A stretch of DNA of 64,000 nt, taken from assembly GCA_004332195.1 (NCBI GenBank), contig SJBG01000001.1, forward strand, positions 247,199 to 311,198. The letters run 5' to 3'. Position numbers and translations under genes: made by a program. Positions 57,348 to 64,000 of this stretch are shown here, one piece after another (positions within the stretch are counted from its first letter, which is position 1; every line of letters begins with the position of its first letter). This stretch comes from Desulfobulbaceae bacterium. Lineage in GTDB: Bacteria > Desulfobacterota > Desulfobulbia > Desulfobulbales > Desulfurivibrionaceae. The notes below the pieces were generated by a model. It was given only the letters and a program-made list of their open reading frames with translations, was not told where the DNA came from and ran no database searches.

Positions 57348-58703
57348 CTACTTACCAAAGAGTGAGGCCACCCCGTGCTCGGCGTCGCTGGTGAAGAAGA
57401 TGATCAGGCTGTCATCCGGGGCTAACTGCGTCTCGCCGGTGGGAATTATGGTCTGGTGGCCACGGATGATCGCCCCGACGATGGAGCCGCGGGGGAAGCT
57501 CAGGTGTTTTAGGGGGAGGTCAACAAAGTGGTCCTTGTCCGGGACCTTCATCTCCACCACCTCGGCTTTGCCGTCCAGCAGCCCGGCCACACTGATGATC
57601 CGGCCGCCACCTCGGCGGACATAGCGCAGGATCAGATTGGCGGCTACTTGGTGGAAGCTCAGGGACACGTCGATCCCCAGCTTGCTCAACATCGGAATAA
57701 AGCTGGGGTTGCTGATCAGGGTGATGCACTTTTTAGCTCCAAGGTGTTTGGCCAATAGGCTGGAAAGGATATTGGTGGTATCGCTGCTGGTTGCCGCGAT
57801 TACCAGGTCGGCTTGATCTATATCCTCCTCCAGCAGGTCTTGGGCCTCCAACCCATCGCTGTTAAGCACCACCGTTCTTTCCAGTTGGGCCGCCAGCGTT
57901 TTACAAGTGGCGGAATTTTGTTCTAGAAGTGAGATATCGACATTGAGTTTCTCTATCTGGCGGGCGACCATGGACCCGATGGGCCCGCCGCCGATGATAA
58001 AGACTTGGCGAGGCAGGCGACTGATGCTGGCAAACAGCAGGTGCTCTACCGCCGGCACGTCCGGGCGGCGGACCATCAGGTAAATTTTGTCACCAAGTTC
58101 AATTTTGTCATTGCCCCGAGGGATAATAGTTGTTTCCCCCCGAGTGATAGCCACCACCAGAAAATGATAAGTGTTTTGCAGTTGGTGCAGCGCGGCCATG
58201 GTGGAACCTACGCAGGGATGTCCCTCTTTGGCCAGGTAACCCAGGAGATCAACCTGGCCGTGACCGAACTCCACCACCTCCACGGTTTTGCTCAGGGTGA
58301 CCAGGCGGAGGATTTCCTCGCTCATGGCCAGATCCGGGCTAATCACCAGGTCTATCCCCAGAGTTTCTTCAATTGTTGAGGTTCCTTGGGCATAAAAATC
58401 TTCGTTGCGAACTCGGGCAATTCGAGTTTTGACTTTATATTGACGAGAGATGATACAGGAGATCAGATTGATCTCGTCGCTGTCGGTAACGGCGATAAAG
58501 AGCTCGGCCTGGTCGATTCCCGCCTTCTCCAGGACCTTGGGTGAGGCCCCACTGCCGTGGACCGGCATCACGTTGAGTTCCCGCTCCAGGCGCTGCAGTT
58601 TTTTTTCGTCGCGATCGACCAAGACCACTTCCTGGCCCTCGCCGGATAACTTTTCACAAAGATGGCGGCCGACCATGCCAGCCCCGATAATCATAATTCG
58701 CAT
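57348..58703 (-). CDS. trkA: Trk potassium transporter NAD-binding regulator TrkA
   Basis: A 451-residue protein with two RCK_N/RCK_C pairs: Rossmann motifs MIIGAGMVGRHLCEKLSGEGQEVVLVDRDE and VFIIGGGPIGSMVARQIEKLNVDISLLEQN, each followed by a TrkA-C domain. It binds TrkH from the cytoplasm and gates K+ uptake with nucleotides. It overlaps the methyltransferase gene by 13 bases. Confidence 0.95.
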   Translation of the reverse strand: MRIMIIGAGMVGRHLCEKLSGEGQEVVLVDRDEKKLQRLERELNVMPVHGSGASPKVLEKAGIDQAELFIAVTDSDEINLISCIISRQYKVKTRIARVRNEDFYAQGTSTIEETLGIDLVISPDLAMSEEILRLVTLSKTVEVVEFGHGQVDLLGYLAKEGHPCVGSTMAALHQLQNTYHFLVVAITRGETTIIPRGNDKIELGDKIYLMVRRPDVPAVEHLLFASISRLPRQVFIIGGGPIGSMVARQIEKLNVDISLLEQNSATCKTLAAQLERTVVLNSDGLEAQDLLEEDIDQADLVIAATSSDTTNILSSLLAKHLGAKKCITLISNPSFIPMLSKLGIDVSLSFHQVAANLILRYVRRGGGRIISVAGLLDGKAEVVEMKVPDKDHFVDLPLKHLSFPRGSIVGAIIRGHQTIIPTGETQLAPDDSLIIFFTSDAEHGVASLFGK

Positions 58704-59533
58704 GACTTATCGTTCCCTGTTTTGGCCCAAGAGATAACGGCCCATTTTGAAGGAGTGTCGCGGAGCAGCAGCCAAGCGCCGTCCGGGCGAGGTCGCAGGC
58801 GGGCGGTGACGTAAAGCTTCAGGCGTTTTTCTTCCTCGGTGGTCAGGGGCTGATCGGTGGGGATCATCCAGAGCAGGGAATTAAGGGCTTGCTCATAGTC
58901 GGGTATGCGCTGATGTTGCAGGGTGATAAAATCAACTTTGGCGTAAATTCCCAGACGATGGAGAATGTTTAAGGTAAAAATGTAGTCCGGCCCGGGCACA
59001 AACGATCGACCCAAGGCGGCAAAAAGGCCCGGATCGAAAGGCCCGGCTCCCACACGGTCACCGATGATTGCCAGTTTTCGCGCGTAGTGATCAATTTTGG
59101 TCAAGGCCCCTTGCAGGTCATCCACCGCCAAGGAACGAGAGGCGATCATCACGTCGTGCGGCACAATGCCCGCCGCCGACCAATCGTCCTCCCACGCGGC
59201 CTGGATGACGCTGATGTTTCTCAACCCTTGCCGCTGTTGTTCCGTGGTTAACTCTTTGAGCATCGAGGTGGAAAAGTCCAGAGCGGTTACCGCCTTAACT
59301 CGCCGCGCCAGAGGCAGGCTCAGGGTGCCAGGGCCACAGCCCGCATCAAGCGCCGTCCACTCAGGTTGCCAGGCAAACATGGCGATAAACTGGTCAACAT
59401 AAGAGGAGTTTAAGTTGCGAGCGGCAAAATCCCGAGCCCGCCAGTCCCAGTCCTGCTTGCTGCGGCAGGCTCGGGATTTGTGGCGGCGTTCCTGTTGCCA
59501 TAAGGTGTTCCAGTCGAGGTCATGGTAGCGCAT
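58691..59533 (-). CDS. Class I SAM-dependent methyltransferase
   Basis: A 280-residue protein. The SAM-binding motif I is TALDAGCGPGTLSLPLARRVKAVTALDFSTSMLKEL, with DVMIASRSLAVDDLQGAL as the later motif. Substrate unknown. ATG 59533 (MRYHDLDWNTLWQQ) is taken; the region upstream belongs to a family B repeat, so a longer start at 59593 is unlikely to be real. WNTLWQQ starts of this kind occur in methyltransferases near corrinoid or anaerobic-metabolism genes, but no such link is shown here. Confidence 0.85.
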   Translation of the reverse strand: MRYHDLDWNTLWQQERRHKSRACRSKQDWDWRARDFAARNLNSSYVDQFIAMFAWQPEWTALDAGCGPGTLSLPLARRVKAVTALDFSTSMLKELTTEQQRQGLRNISVIQAAWEDDWSAAGIVPHDVMIASRSLAVDDLQGALTKIDHYARKLAIIGDRVGAGPFDPGLFAALGRSFVPGPDYIFTLNILHRLGIYAKVDFITLQHQRIPDYEQALNSLLWMIPTDQPLTTEEEKRLKLYVTARLRPRPDGAWLLLRDTPSKWAVISWAKTGNDKSCEL

Positions 59534-59552
59534 AGCCAGTGCCTGAACGGAT

Positions 59553-59629
59553 GGGACTTCGAAGCATACTTGCGCTCCTGGTAAGAAGGCCAAAATAGGA
59601 ATAAGATGGGGCGCTCCTGAATAGTTACG
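59553..59629. repeat. Repeat family B, copy 5 (inverted, partial)
   Basis: Read in reverse it matches copies 1 and 2: GTAACTATTCAGGAGCGCCC, TTTTGGCCTTCTTACC and GCTTCGAAGTCCC. It fills the gap between the selenoprotein gene and the methyltransferase gene. Confidence 0.7.
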
Positions 59630-59632
59630 CTT

Positions 59633-60169
59633 TCAGCCGGCGCCAGACAGTTGCAGGGCGCTCCGGAGCCGGTTTTCAAAAACCGACCGCTCTACGTAAC
59701 CGTCAAAACGCTCCAGGATATTGCCCTGACGATCCACCAAAAAGGAGGTGGGAACCCTGAAGACCCGACCGAAGTTTACCTGGGTGTCAACATCAGCCAT
59801 TGCCACTGGGTAGTTAATATCAAGTCGCATCATGAAGTTGCGCACCGCCAAGTGGTCACGATCCAACGAAATGCCAATTACCGAGAAGCCTTGATCTTCG
59901 TACTTGTACTGCAGAGCAACTAAGGCGGGAGCCTCCCGCCAGCAATCCCGTCAGCCGGTAGCGAAAAAATTGATAATCAAGACCTTGTCGACAAAATCAC
60001 GGCTGTCAATGGGGTTGCCGCCGAGTGCCGACGCAAGGGAGAATTGCGGGAGAGTCGTGATCTGAGGGTCTCGAGCACAGCCGGAACTTATCATCAACGA
60101 CAAAAGCAGCAGCAGGCCGCACAACCCGAGCGATCTGCTGCGGAGAGCCGAGAATATGACGTCATTCAT
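59633..60169 (-). CDS. Predicted selenoprotein: TlpA/ResA-like thiol-disulfide lipoprotein (UxxC)
   Basis: A 178-residue protein if the single in-frame UGA (59953-59951) is read as selenocysteine. ATG 60169 has AAGGGA upstream. A lipoprotein signal (LCGLLLLLSLMISSGC) places C31 as the lipid-bearing residue. The thioredoxin fold reads VLIINFFATG-U-RDCWREAPALVAL, so Sec73-Arg-Asp-Cys76 stands where TlpA proteins have CxxC. Later motifs fit the family: VIGISLDRDHLAVRNFM, VFRVPTSFLVDRQGNILERF with the cis-Pro. Both halves are in one frame with no other stop. A hairpin follows the UGA (separate entry). A plain nonsense mutation is the alternative. Confidence 0.8.
59924..59953 (-). promoter_or_regulatory. 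Candidate bacterial SECIS element with the UGA codon
   Basis: On the minus strand UGA (59953-59951) is followed by ten bases, then GGCGGGA-GGC-TCCCGCC, a perfect 7-bp stem with a loop whose first base is G. The UGA-to-loop distance is 17 bases, within the range described for bacterial SECIS hairpins. Confidence 0.7.
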
Positions 60170-60398
60170 TAAAATCCCTTCGGTTAAAACGGTTGACCGG
60201 CAAGAAGATGGGCAGCTTGTTGGCACCTTACCTGGCAGCCTAACACCCACCGCCGCCACCAACCCGCCTACCCCAATAGAGACGCAGCATAGCCGATTAC
60301 CCCACGCAATGCCAGCATCATTTAAGCAGTGCCTGAACGAAAATGGCTAAACCCGGATTTGATAGGGTCTCAGCCCACTCTTTATGACGAAGGATTTG

Positions 60399-60478
60399 AA
60401 AAAACGATTAGCGATCAACGATTAGCTTAGGGTGTTTTCTTGTCTGGTTTCTTGAGCTAACCGCTAATCGCTAACCGT
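60399..60478 (-). terminator. Long-stem terminator after the ferredoxin gene
   Basis: A 24-base inverted repeat (ACGATTAGCGATCAACGATT with AGCGGTTAGC... on the return arm, G.U pairs allowed) separated by a 27-base loop; on the minus strand it ends in six T. It lies 28 bases past the stop of the gene at 60506. The rest of the 60170-60505 gap shows no gene. Confidence 0.6.
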
Positions 60479-60505
60479 TACAAACTCGGCAAAGTTGGCC
60501 GGCGA

Positions 60506-61303
60506 CTAAAGGAGATTACCGCGGACCCCGACCACCACTTCCTCAACCGGAATTATGACCCCGGACTGTTGACAAGCCGTCTGGATGATGCCCCGCATAC
60601 TGCCACAACAGGGGACTTCCATGATAGCGATGGTGATGCTCTTAATCCCGGCTACTCGAAAAATTTCGCTGAATTTTGCCACGTAGGCCTGGGTATCATC
60701 AAACTTAGGACAACCCAACAAGACCACCTTACCCGGCAGCAGTTCGCGGTTAAAGCTGGGGTGGGCCACCGGCACACAATCAGCGGCGATTAGAAGATCG
60801 GCGCCCCTAAGAAAAGGGGCTTCAGGAGGGACCAGGCGAATCTGGACCGGCCAATGGGTCAAGGACGACGGCAAAAAGGGGGTAGGTTTATTTTTTGCGG
60901 GCTCTGGAAATCCGGTGGCGGCAACGCCCATGCTTCGTGGCTGGTTAGCGACCTGACAGGGAGTGATGGTCGGAGCGAAGCTTTGGATGTGCGAGGAGGC
61001 GCAACCGCAGGGCATAGTGGCGGCCTGATCGGCTTTGGCCCCAGTGGCTTCGGCTTTTTGCGCGGCCAGCAGCGCCTCCACTGCCGCTTCATCGAAGTCG
61101 TCGGCTTCTCGCTCGATCACTTGCAAAGCGCCGGTGGGGCATTCGCCCAGACAGGCCCCCAGGCCGTCGCAGTATTTTTCAGCGATGAGCCGCGCTTTGC
61201 CGTCGATAATGGTCAACGCACCCTCGGCACATCCGGGTACGCACTGGCCGCAGCCGTCGCACAGCTCTTCGTCTATTCTGATGATATTGCGTAATACTTT
61301 CAT
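60506..61303 (-). CDS. 4Fe-4S dicluster ferredoxin-domain protein
   Basis: A 265-residue protein. The N-terminal ferredoxin domain holds two cluster motifs (CDGCGQCVPGC and CDGLGACLGEC with CP nearby). A Pro/Ala-rich linker with CGCASS follows, then a C-terminal domain with DLLIAADCVPVAHPSFN, VVLLGCPKFDD and VPCCGSMRGII whose Cys may bind another cluster. Proteins of this build are common in sulfate reducers and fermenters; the redox partner is unknown. AGAGGAG lies upstream of ATG 61303. Confidence 0.88.
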   Translation of the reverse strand: MKVLRNIIRIDEELCDGCGQCVPGCAEGALTIIDGKARLIAEKYCDGLGACLGECPTGALQVIEREADDFDEAAVEALLAAQKAEATGAKADQAATMPCGCASSHIQSFAPTITPCQVANQPRSMGVAATGFPEPAKNKPTPFLPSSLTHWPVQIRLVPPEAPFLRGADLLIAADCVPVAHPSFNRELLPGKVVLLGCPKFDDTQAYVAKFSEIFRVAGIKSITIAIMEVPCCGSMRGIIQTACQQSGVIIPVEEVVVGVRGNLL

Positions 61304-61525
61304 GGTTACAACTCCTCTGTGGACGGGAAATCCCAATTGTTGCTAAAAATTTTTCTTTCCAAACACCATTTTTAATATTCTCAAAAGGTGTTGAAATAAG
61401 TTATGTTTTTGTGAATAAAAACATTTAGTTAAGGCAGAAAAGCCGTAAATATTCGGCCAACCCCGTCATCTGAAAATAAATAAAAAAACAACGGGACACA
61501 TTCAACTTATTCGTGTATAGGGGGC
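61304..61525. other. AT-rich intergenic region upstream of the ferredoxin gene
   Basis: About 220 bases, markedly AT-rich between 61340 and 61440. It probably holds the minus-strand promoter of the ferredoxin gene, but no confident -35/-10 pair was picked. It also borders the IS66-type element. Confidence 0.4.
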
Positions 61526-63052
61526 ATGGAACATTCCCTTCCCTCTTCGTTATTTCCTTCTCTGTCTTTGCCACCCATGAGTGGAGCCTCTCCTGTGGTT
61601 CCTGCACTCAATCTGGTGGCGATCACACAAAAAGAGCTGACTCGGCTTAAATGGGAAGGTCATTATTGGAAAGCTCAACATCAGCGGTCTTGCAAACGGG
61701 AAGCGCGTCTCAAGGAAGAACTTGAGCAGAAAGAAGCGCTGATTTGCGATCTCCGGCACCGCCTCTTTGGCAAAAAGAGCGAAGCAGGCGGCACACCGCA
61801 AGCCGTAGAACAGCAACCGACACAGGCGCCGAATCGCCCCCGTGGACAACAACGAGGGAGCCGTGGTCACGGACGTACTCTGCGTCCGGACCTTCCCGTC
61901 GTCGAAGAACGCCATGAGCTTCAGGGGGATTCCTGTTTTTGTTCCCACTGTGGCCTTCCTTACATCCCCTTTCCCGGTGATGAAGAAGCGGATATTTTTG
62001 AGATTGATGTCAAGGCGTATCGCCGCAGGGTCTATCGCCAGCGCTATCAGAAGAGTTGCTCCTGTCCCCCGACGGCGAACAGTCCTGCAATTATCGTTGC
62101 GCCGCCACCAGCGAAAGTCATCCCGCGAAGTCCCTATGGGACCTCAATATGGGTACATATCCTCCTAGGCAAATTCCTGTACGCCCAACCTCTGCACCGC
62201 ATCTTACGCGAGTTACAAGGCTACGGCTTGTCATTGGCGTCGGGCACCATAACTGGCGGTCTCTATAAAATTGCGGCGTTATTTACGCCGCTCAAACAGG
62301 CCTGGTATGAACACCAGATGAGCGAATCGCAATTCCATAACGATGAAAGCCGATGGGAGGTTTTTGCCGCCGTTGACGGCAAGGTCGGTCATCGCTGGTA
62401 TCTCTTTGGTCACCAGATCCCCCGAGGTTATTTACTACCAGGTAGCGCCCACGCGGAGCGCTGCCGTACCGATGGCTCATTTTTCGGGACTGGCGGCGCC
62501 CAAAGTGATTGTGGTGTGTGATCGTTACAGCGCCTGCAAAAAGAATTGTCGCTTGAACGCTGCCATCATTCTGGCCTTTTGCTGAGCGCATGTGCGTCGA
62601 GACTTTTTAGCGATTGCCTTAAGCTTCCCCACCTTGAGAGAATGGGCGCTGGAATGGGTGGCCGCAATTGGGACCCTTTATCATCTCAACCAACAACGCT
62701 TGGCCCACTGGCAAGAAACTCTTCCGTTGGCGCAACAGGGTATGCCTTTTCATCAGGCACAGAAGTTTAGAGCAGCAAGGCGATCCGCAATCCCGTTACA
62801 GGCCGGAAAAACTACTACGGTTCCGGCAGTATCTGGAGTGCGGATTTGGCCGCCGCGATGTTCTCCCTGTTTCAGACCGTCGAACTCTGGCGGCTCAACC
62901 CTCATCATTGGTTGGAAGAATATCTGACTGTCTGCGCCCACCAAGGCGGAACCGCGCCCGCAGATCTAACCCCCTTTCTGCCGTGGCGCATGAGTGAGGA
63001 CCGGCGGCAACAGTTAGCCAAACCGCCCCCCACACGCCGGAACACCTCATGA
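61526..63052 (+). pseudogene. IS66-family transposase, broken
   Basis: The first 300 residues are readable: coiled coil (ALICDLRHRLFGKKSEAGG), zinc finger (CFCSHCGLP ... CSCPP) and catalytic start (FHNDESRWEVF with the first Asp). Then come a frameshift near 62435 (resumes as YYQVAPTRSAAVPMAHF), a TGA in place of Trp at 62583 (AFC-stop-AHVRRDF), and a deletion that removed the DNNxxER catalytic Glu segment; the end resumes as RNPVTGRKNYYGSGS near 62793 and LNPHHWLEEYL. It cannot make an active enzyme. Confidence 0.9.
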
Positions 63053-63903
63053 ATTGTTACTGCGGACGCGACTTCAGCGCCACGGAAATAACCCGGATTC
63101 GGCAGCTGATGGCCGACCATCCGGAGTGTCACCGGGCAGAACTGTCCCGGCAGGTGTGCCGGATGCTGCAATGGCGCAAGGCTGATGGGGGCCTTAAGGA
63201 GATGTCTTGCCGGGTGGCTATGCTGCGCATGCATGCGGATGGCTTGATTGACCTGCCTCCTCCCCGCAGAGCGAAAGCGACATTACGAACCATCAGCTTC
63301 ACAAAAGCGACTAATCCCCGGAACCCCATCCTACAACCCGTCCATCGCCTGGGTCCGTTATTATTGCGCAAGGTCGAACGGTCCGCGTCCCTCCTCTGGA
63401 ACGAATACATTGGACGATATCATTACCTGGGTTATACGCCGCTTCCCGGCGCTCAGTTGAGGTACTTTGTCATGCTCGACCAGCAGATCATTGCGCTTTT
63501 GGGGTTTGGCGCCGCGGCGTGGCAGGCCGCGCCACGCGACCACTATATCGGATGGACCCACTCCCTGCGCAAACGTCATTTGCCGCTGGTTGTCAATAAT
63601 GCTCGATTCCTCATTTTACCATGGGTGCAAGTGAATAATCTGGCTTCAAAGATCCTGTCCCTGGCAGCGAAACAAGTCCCGGAAGACTGGCAAAAACAGT
63701 ATGAGATCACACCGGTCCTAATGGAAACTTTTGTCGAGACCGGGCGTTTTGCCGGTACCTGCTATAAGGCCGCCAACTGGACCCATGTTGGAAAAACGAA
63801 AGGTCGCGGTAAACTCGGCCCCTCAGGAAAGCAAAGTGTGCCGATCAAAGATATCTGGCTTTATCCTTTGGACAGAAACTTCAGAAAAATATTAACTACA
63901 TGA
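63049..63903 (+). CDS. DUF4338 (DruA-like) protein
   Basis: A 284-residue intact protein. The DUF4338 pattern is clear from about residue 120: YHYLGYTPLPGAQLRYFVML, ALLGFGAAAWQAAPRDHYIGW, NNARFLILPWVQVNNLASKIL, PVLMETFVETGRFAGTCYKAANW and VGKTKGRGK. The domain is known from DruA of the Druantia anti-phage system and from many stand-alone, transposon-linked genes. Its ATG overlaps the stop of the IS66 transposase (ATGA), indicating it was built as that element's second gene. No other Druantia gene is visible before the window ends. Confidence 0.85.
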   Translation: MNCYCGRDFSATEITRIRQLMADHPECHRAELSRQVCRMLQWRKADGGLKEMSCRVAMLRMHADGLIDLPPPRRAKATLRTISFTKATNPRNPILQPVHRLGPLLLRKVERSASLLWNEYIGRYHYLGYTPLPGAQLRYFVMLDQQIIALLGFGAAAWQAAPRDHYIGWTHSLRKRHLPLVVNNARFLILPWVQVNNLASKILSLAAKQVPEDWQKQYEITPVLMETFVETGRFAGTCYKAANWTHVGKTKGRGKLGPSGKQSVPIKDIWLYPLDRNFRKILTT

Positions 63904-63940
63904 TTGGGCTAACGGGGTTGCCGGCCTCAATGAGGCTTAA

Positions 63941-64000
63941 GTGAACAAAATCCAGGGCCCGGCGGGGGCCATGACCCTGCAAGCCTTTGAAAAGATAAAA
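63941..64000 (+). other. Possible start of another gene at the right edge
   Basis: GTG AAC AAA ATC... is open for 20 codons to the edge (starts MNKIQGPAGAMTLQAF), with GAGG upstream. Too short to identify; may be chance. Confidence 0.2.

Noticed and set aside
62583..62585. In-frame TGA in the IS66 transposase as a second selenocysteine
   Set aside because: It replaces the Trp of a conserved CWAHVRRDF motif, and the gene is broken in other places too.

Overview
The window is a stretch of chromosome from a Gram-negative bacterium, most likely a member of the Desulfobacterota (former Deltaproteobacteria, Desulfobulbales-like). This is inferred from gene order and gene content, not from a marker-gene comparison. 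The clues are outer-membrane machinery (bamA, lolCD, mla genes), the clusters tig-clpP-clpX-lon, rpmF-plsX-fabH...acpP-fabF-rpiB-glyA-nrdR-rib-nusB and ispE-tRNAGln-prs-rplY-pth, a stand-alone core-MetE-like protein and a UGA-containing thioredoxin-fold gene. Nearly all genes are housekeeping. Accessory content is limited to two insertion elements, several families of intergenic hairpin repeats and two decayed genes.

Layout: 1-5.7 kb (minus) bamA (cut by the edge), lolD, lolC/E, lysS, core-MetE-like gene. 6.1 kb tRNA-Leu. 6.3-12 kb proteostasis genes tig, clpP, clpX, lon. 12.1-12.3 kb tRNA-Val and tRNA-Asp. 12.4-16.7 kb phospholipid-transport operon mlaE-F-D-A-C plus a cyclic-nucleotide-binding-domain protein. 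17-25.7 kb fatty-acid/phospholipid operon, with an acyl-CoA dehydrogenase and EtfBA where fabD would be expected. 25.8-32.8 kb glyA, dCMP deaminase, nrdR, riboflavin genes and nusB. 33.2-35.6 kb ftsK. 35.9-37.3 kb cysS (minus). 37.5-38.8 kb an intact IS3-family element. 39.1-44.4 kb serA, a DUF1844 protein, ispE, tRNA-Gln, prs, rplY, pth. 44.8-52.6 kb carD, rluD, coaE, rho, rpmE, prfA, prmC, murA. 52.6-59.5 kb (minus) a methyltransferase, trkA, trkH, mnmG and a broken histidine kinase gene. 59.6-61.3 kb (minus) a predicted selenoprotein thiol-disulfide lipoprotein and a ferredoxin-domain protein. 61.5-63.9 kb a decayed IS66-type transposase joined to an intact DUF4338 (DruA-like) gene.

The most notable observation is the gene at 59633-60169 (minus). 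One in-frame UGA sits exactly where a TlpA/ResA-type thioredoxin has the first Cys of its CxxC motif (giving U-R-D-C). A perfect 7-bp hairpin with a GGC loop begins ten bases after the UGA, as expected for a bacterial SECIS. Other points of interest are three copies of a ~140-bp hairpin repeat with G.U-compatible ends, a second hairpin-repeat family with at least five copies, an ispE stop codon lying inside tRNA-Gln, low-complexity insertions or tails in several housekeeping enzymes (FabH, RluD, PlsX, MnmG), and an IS66 transposase in ruins beside an intact DruA-like gene.
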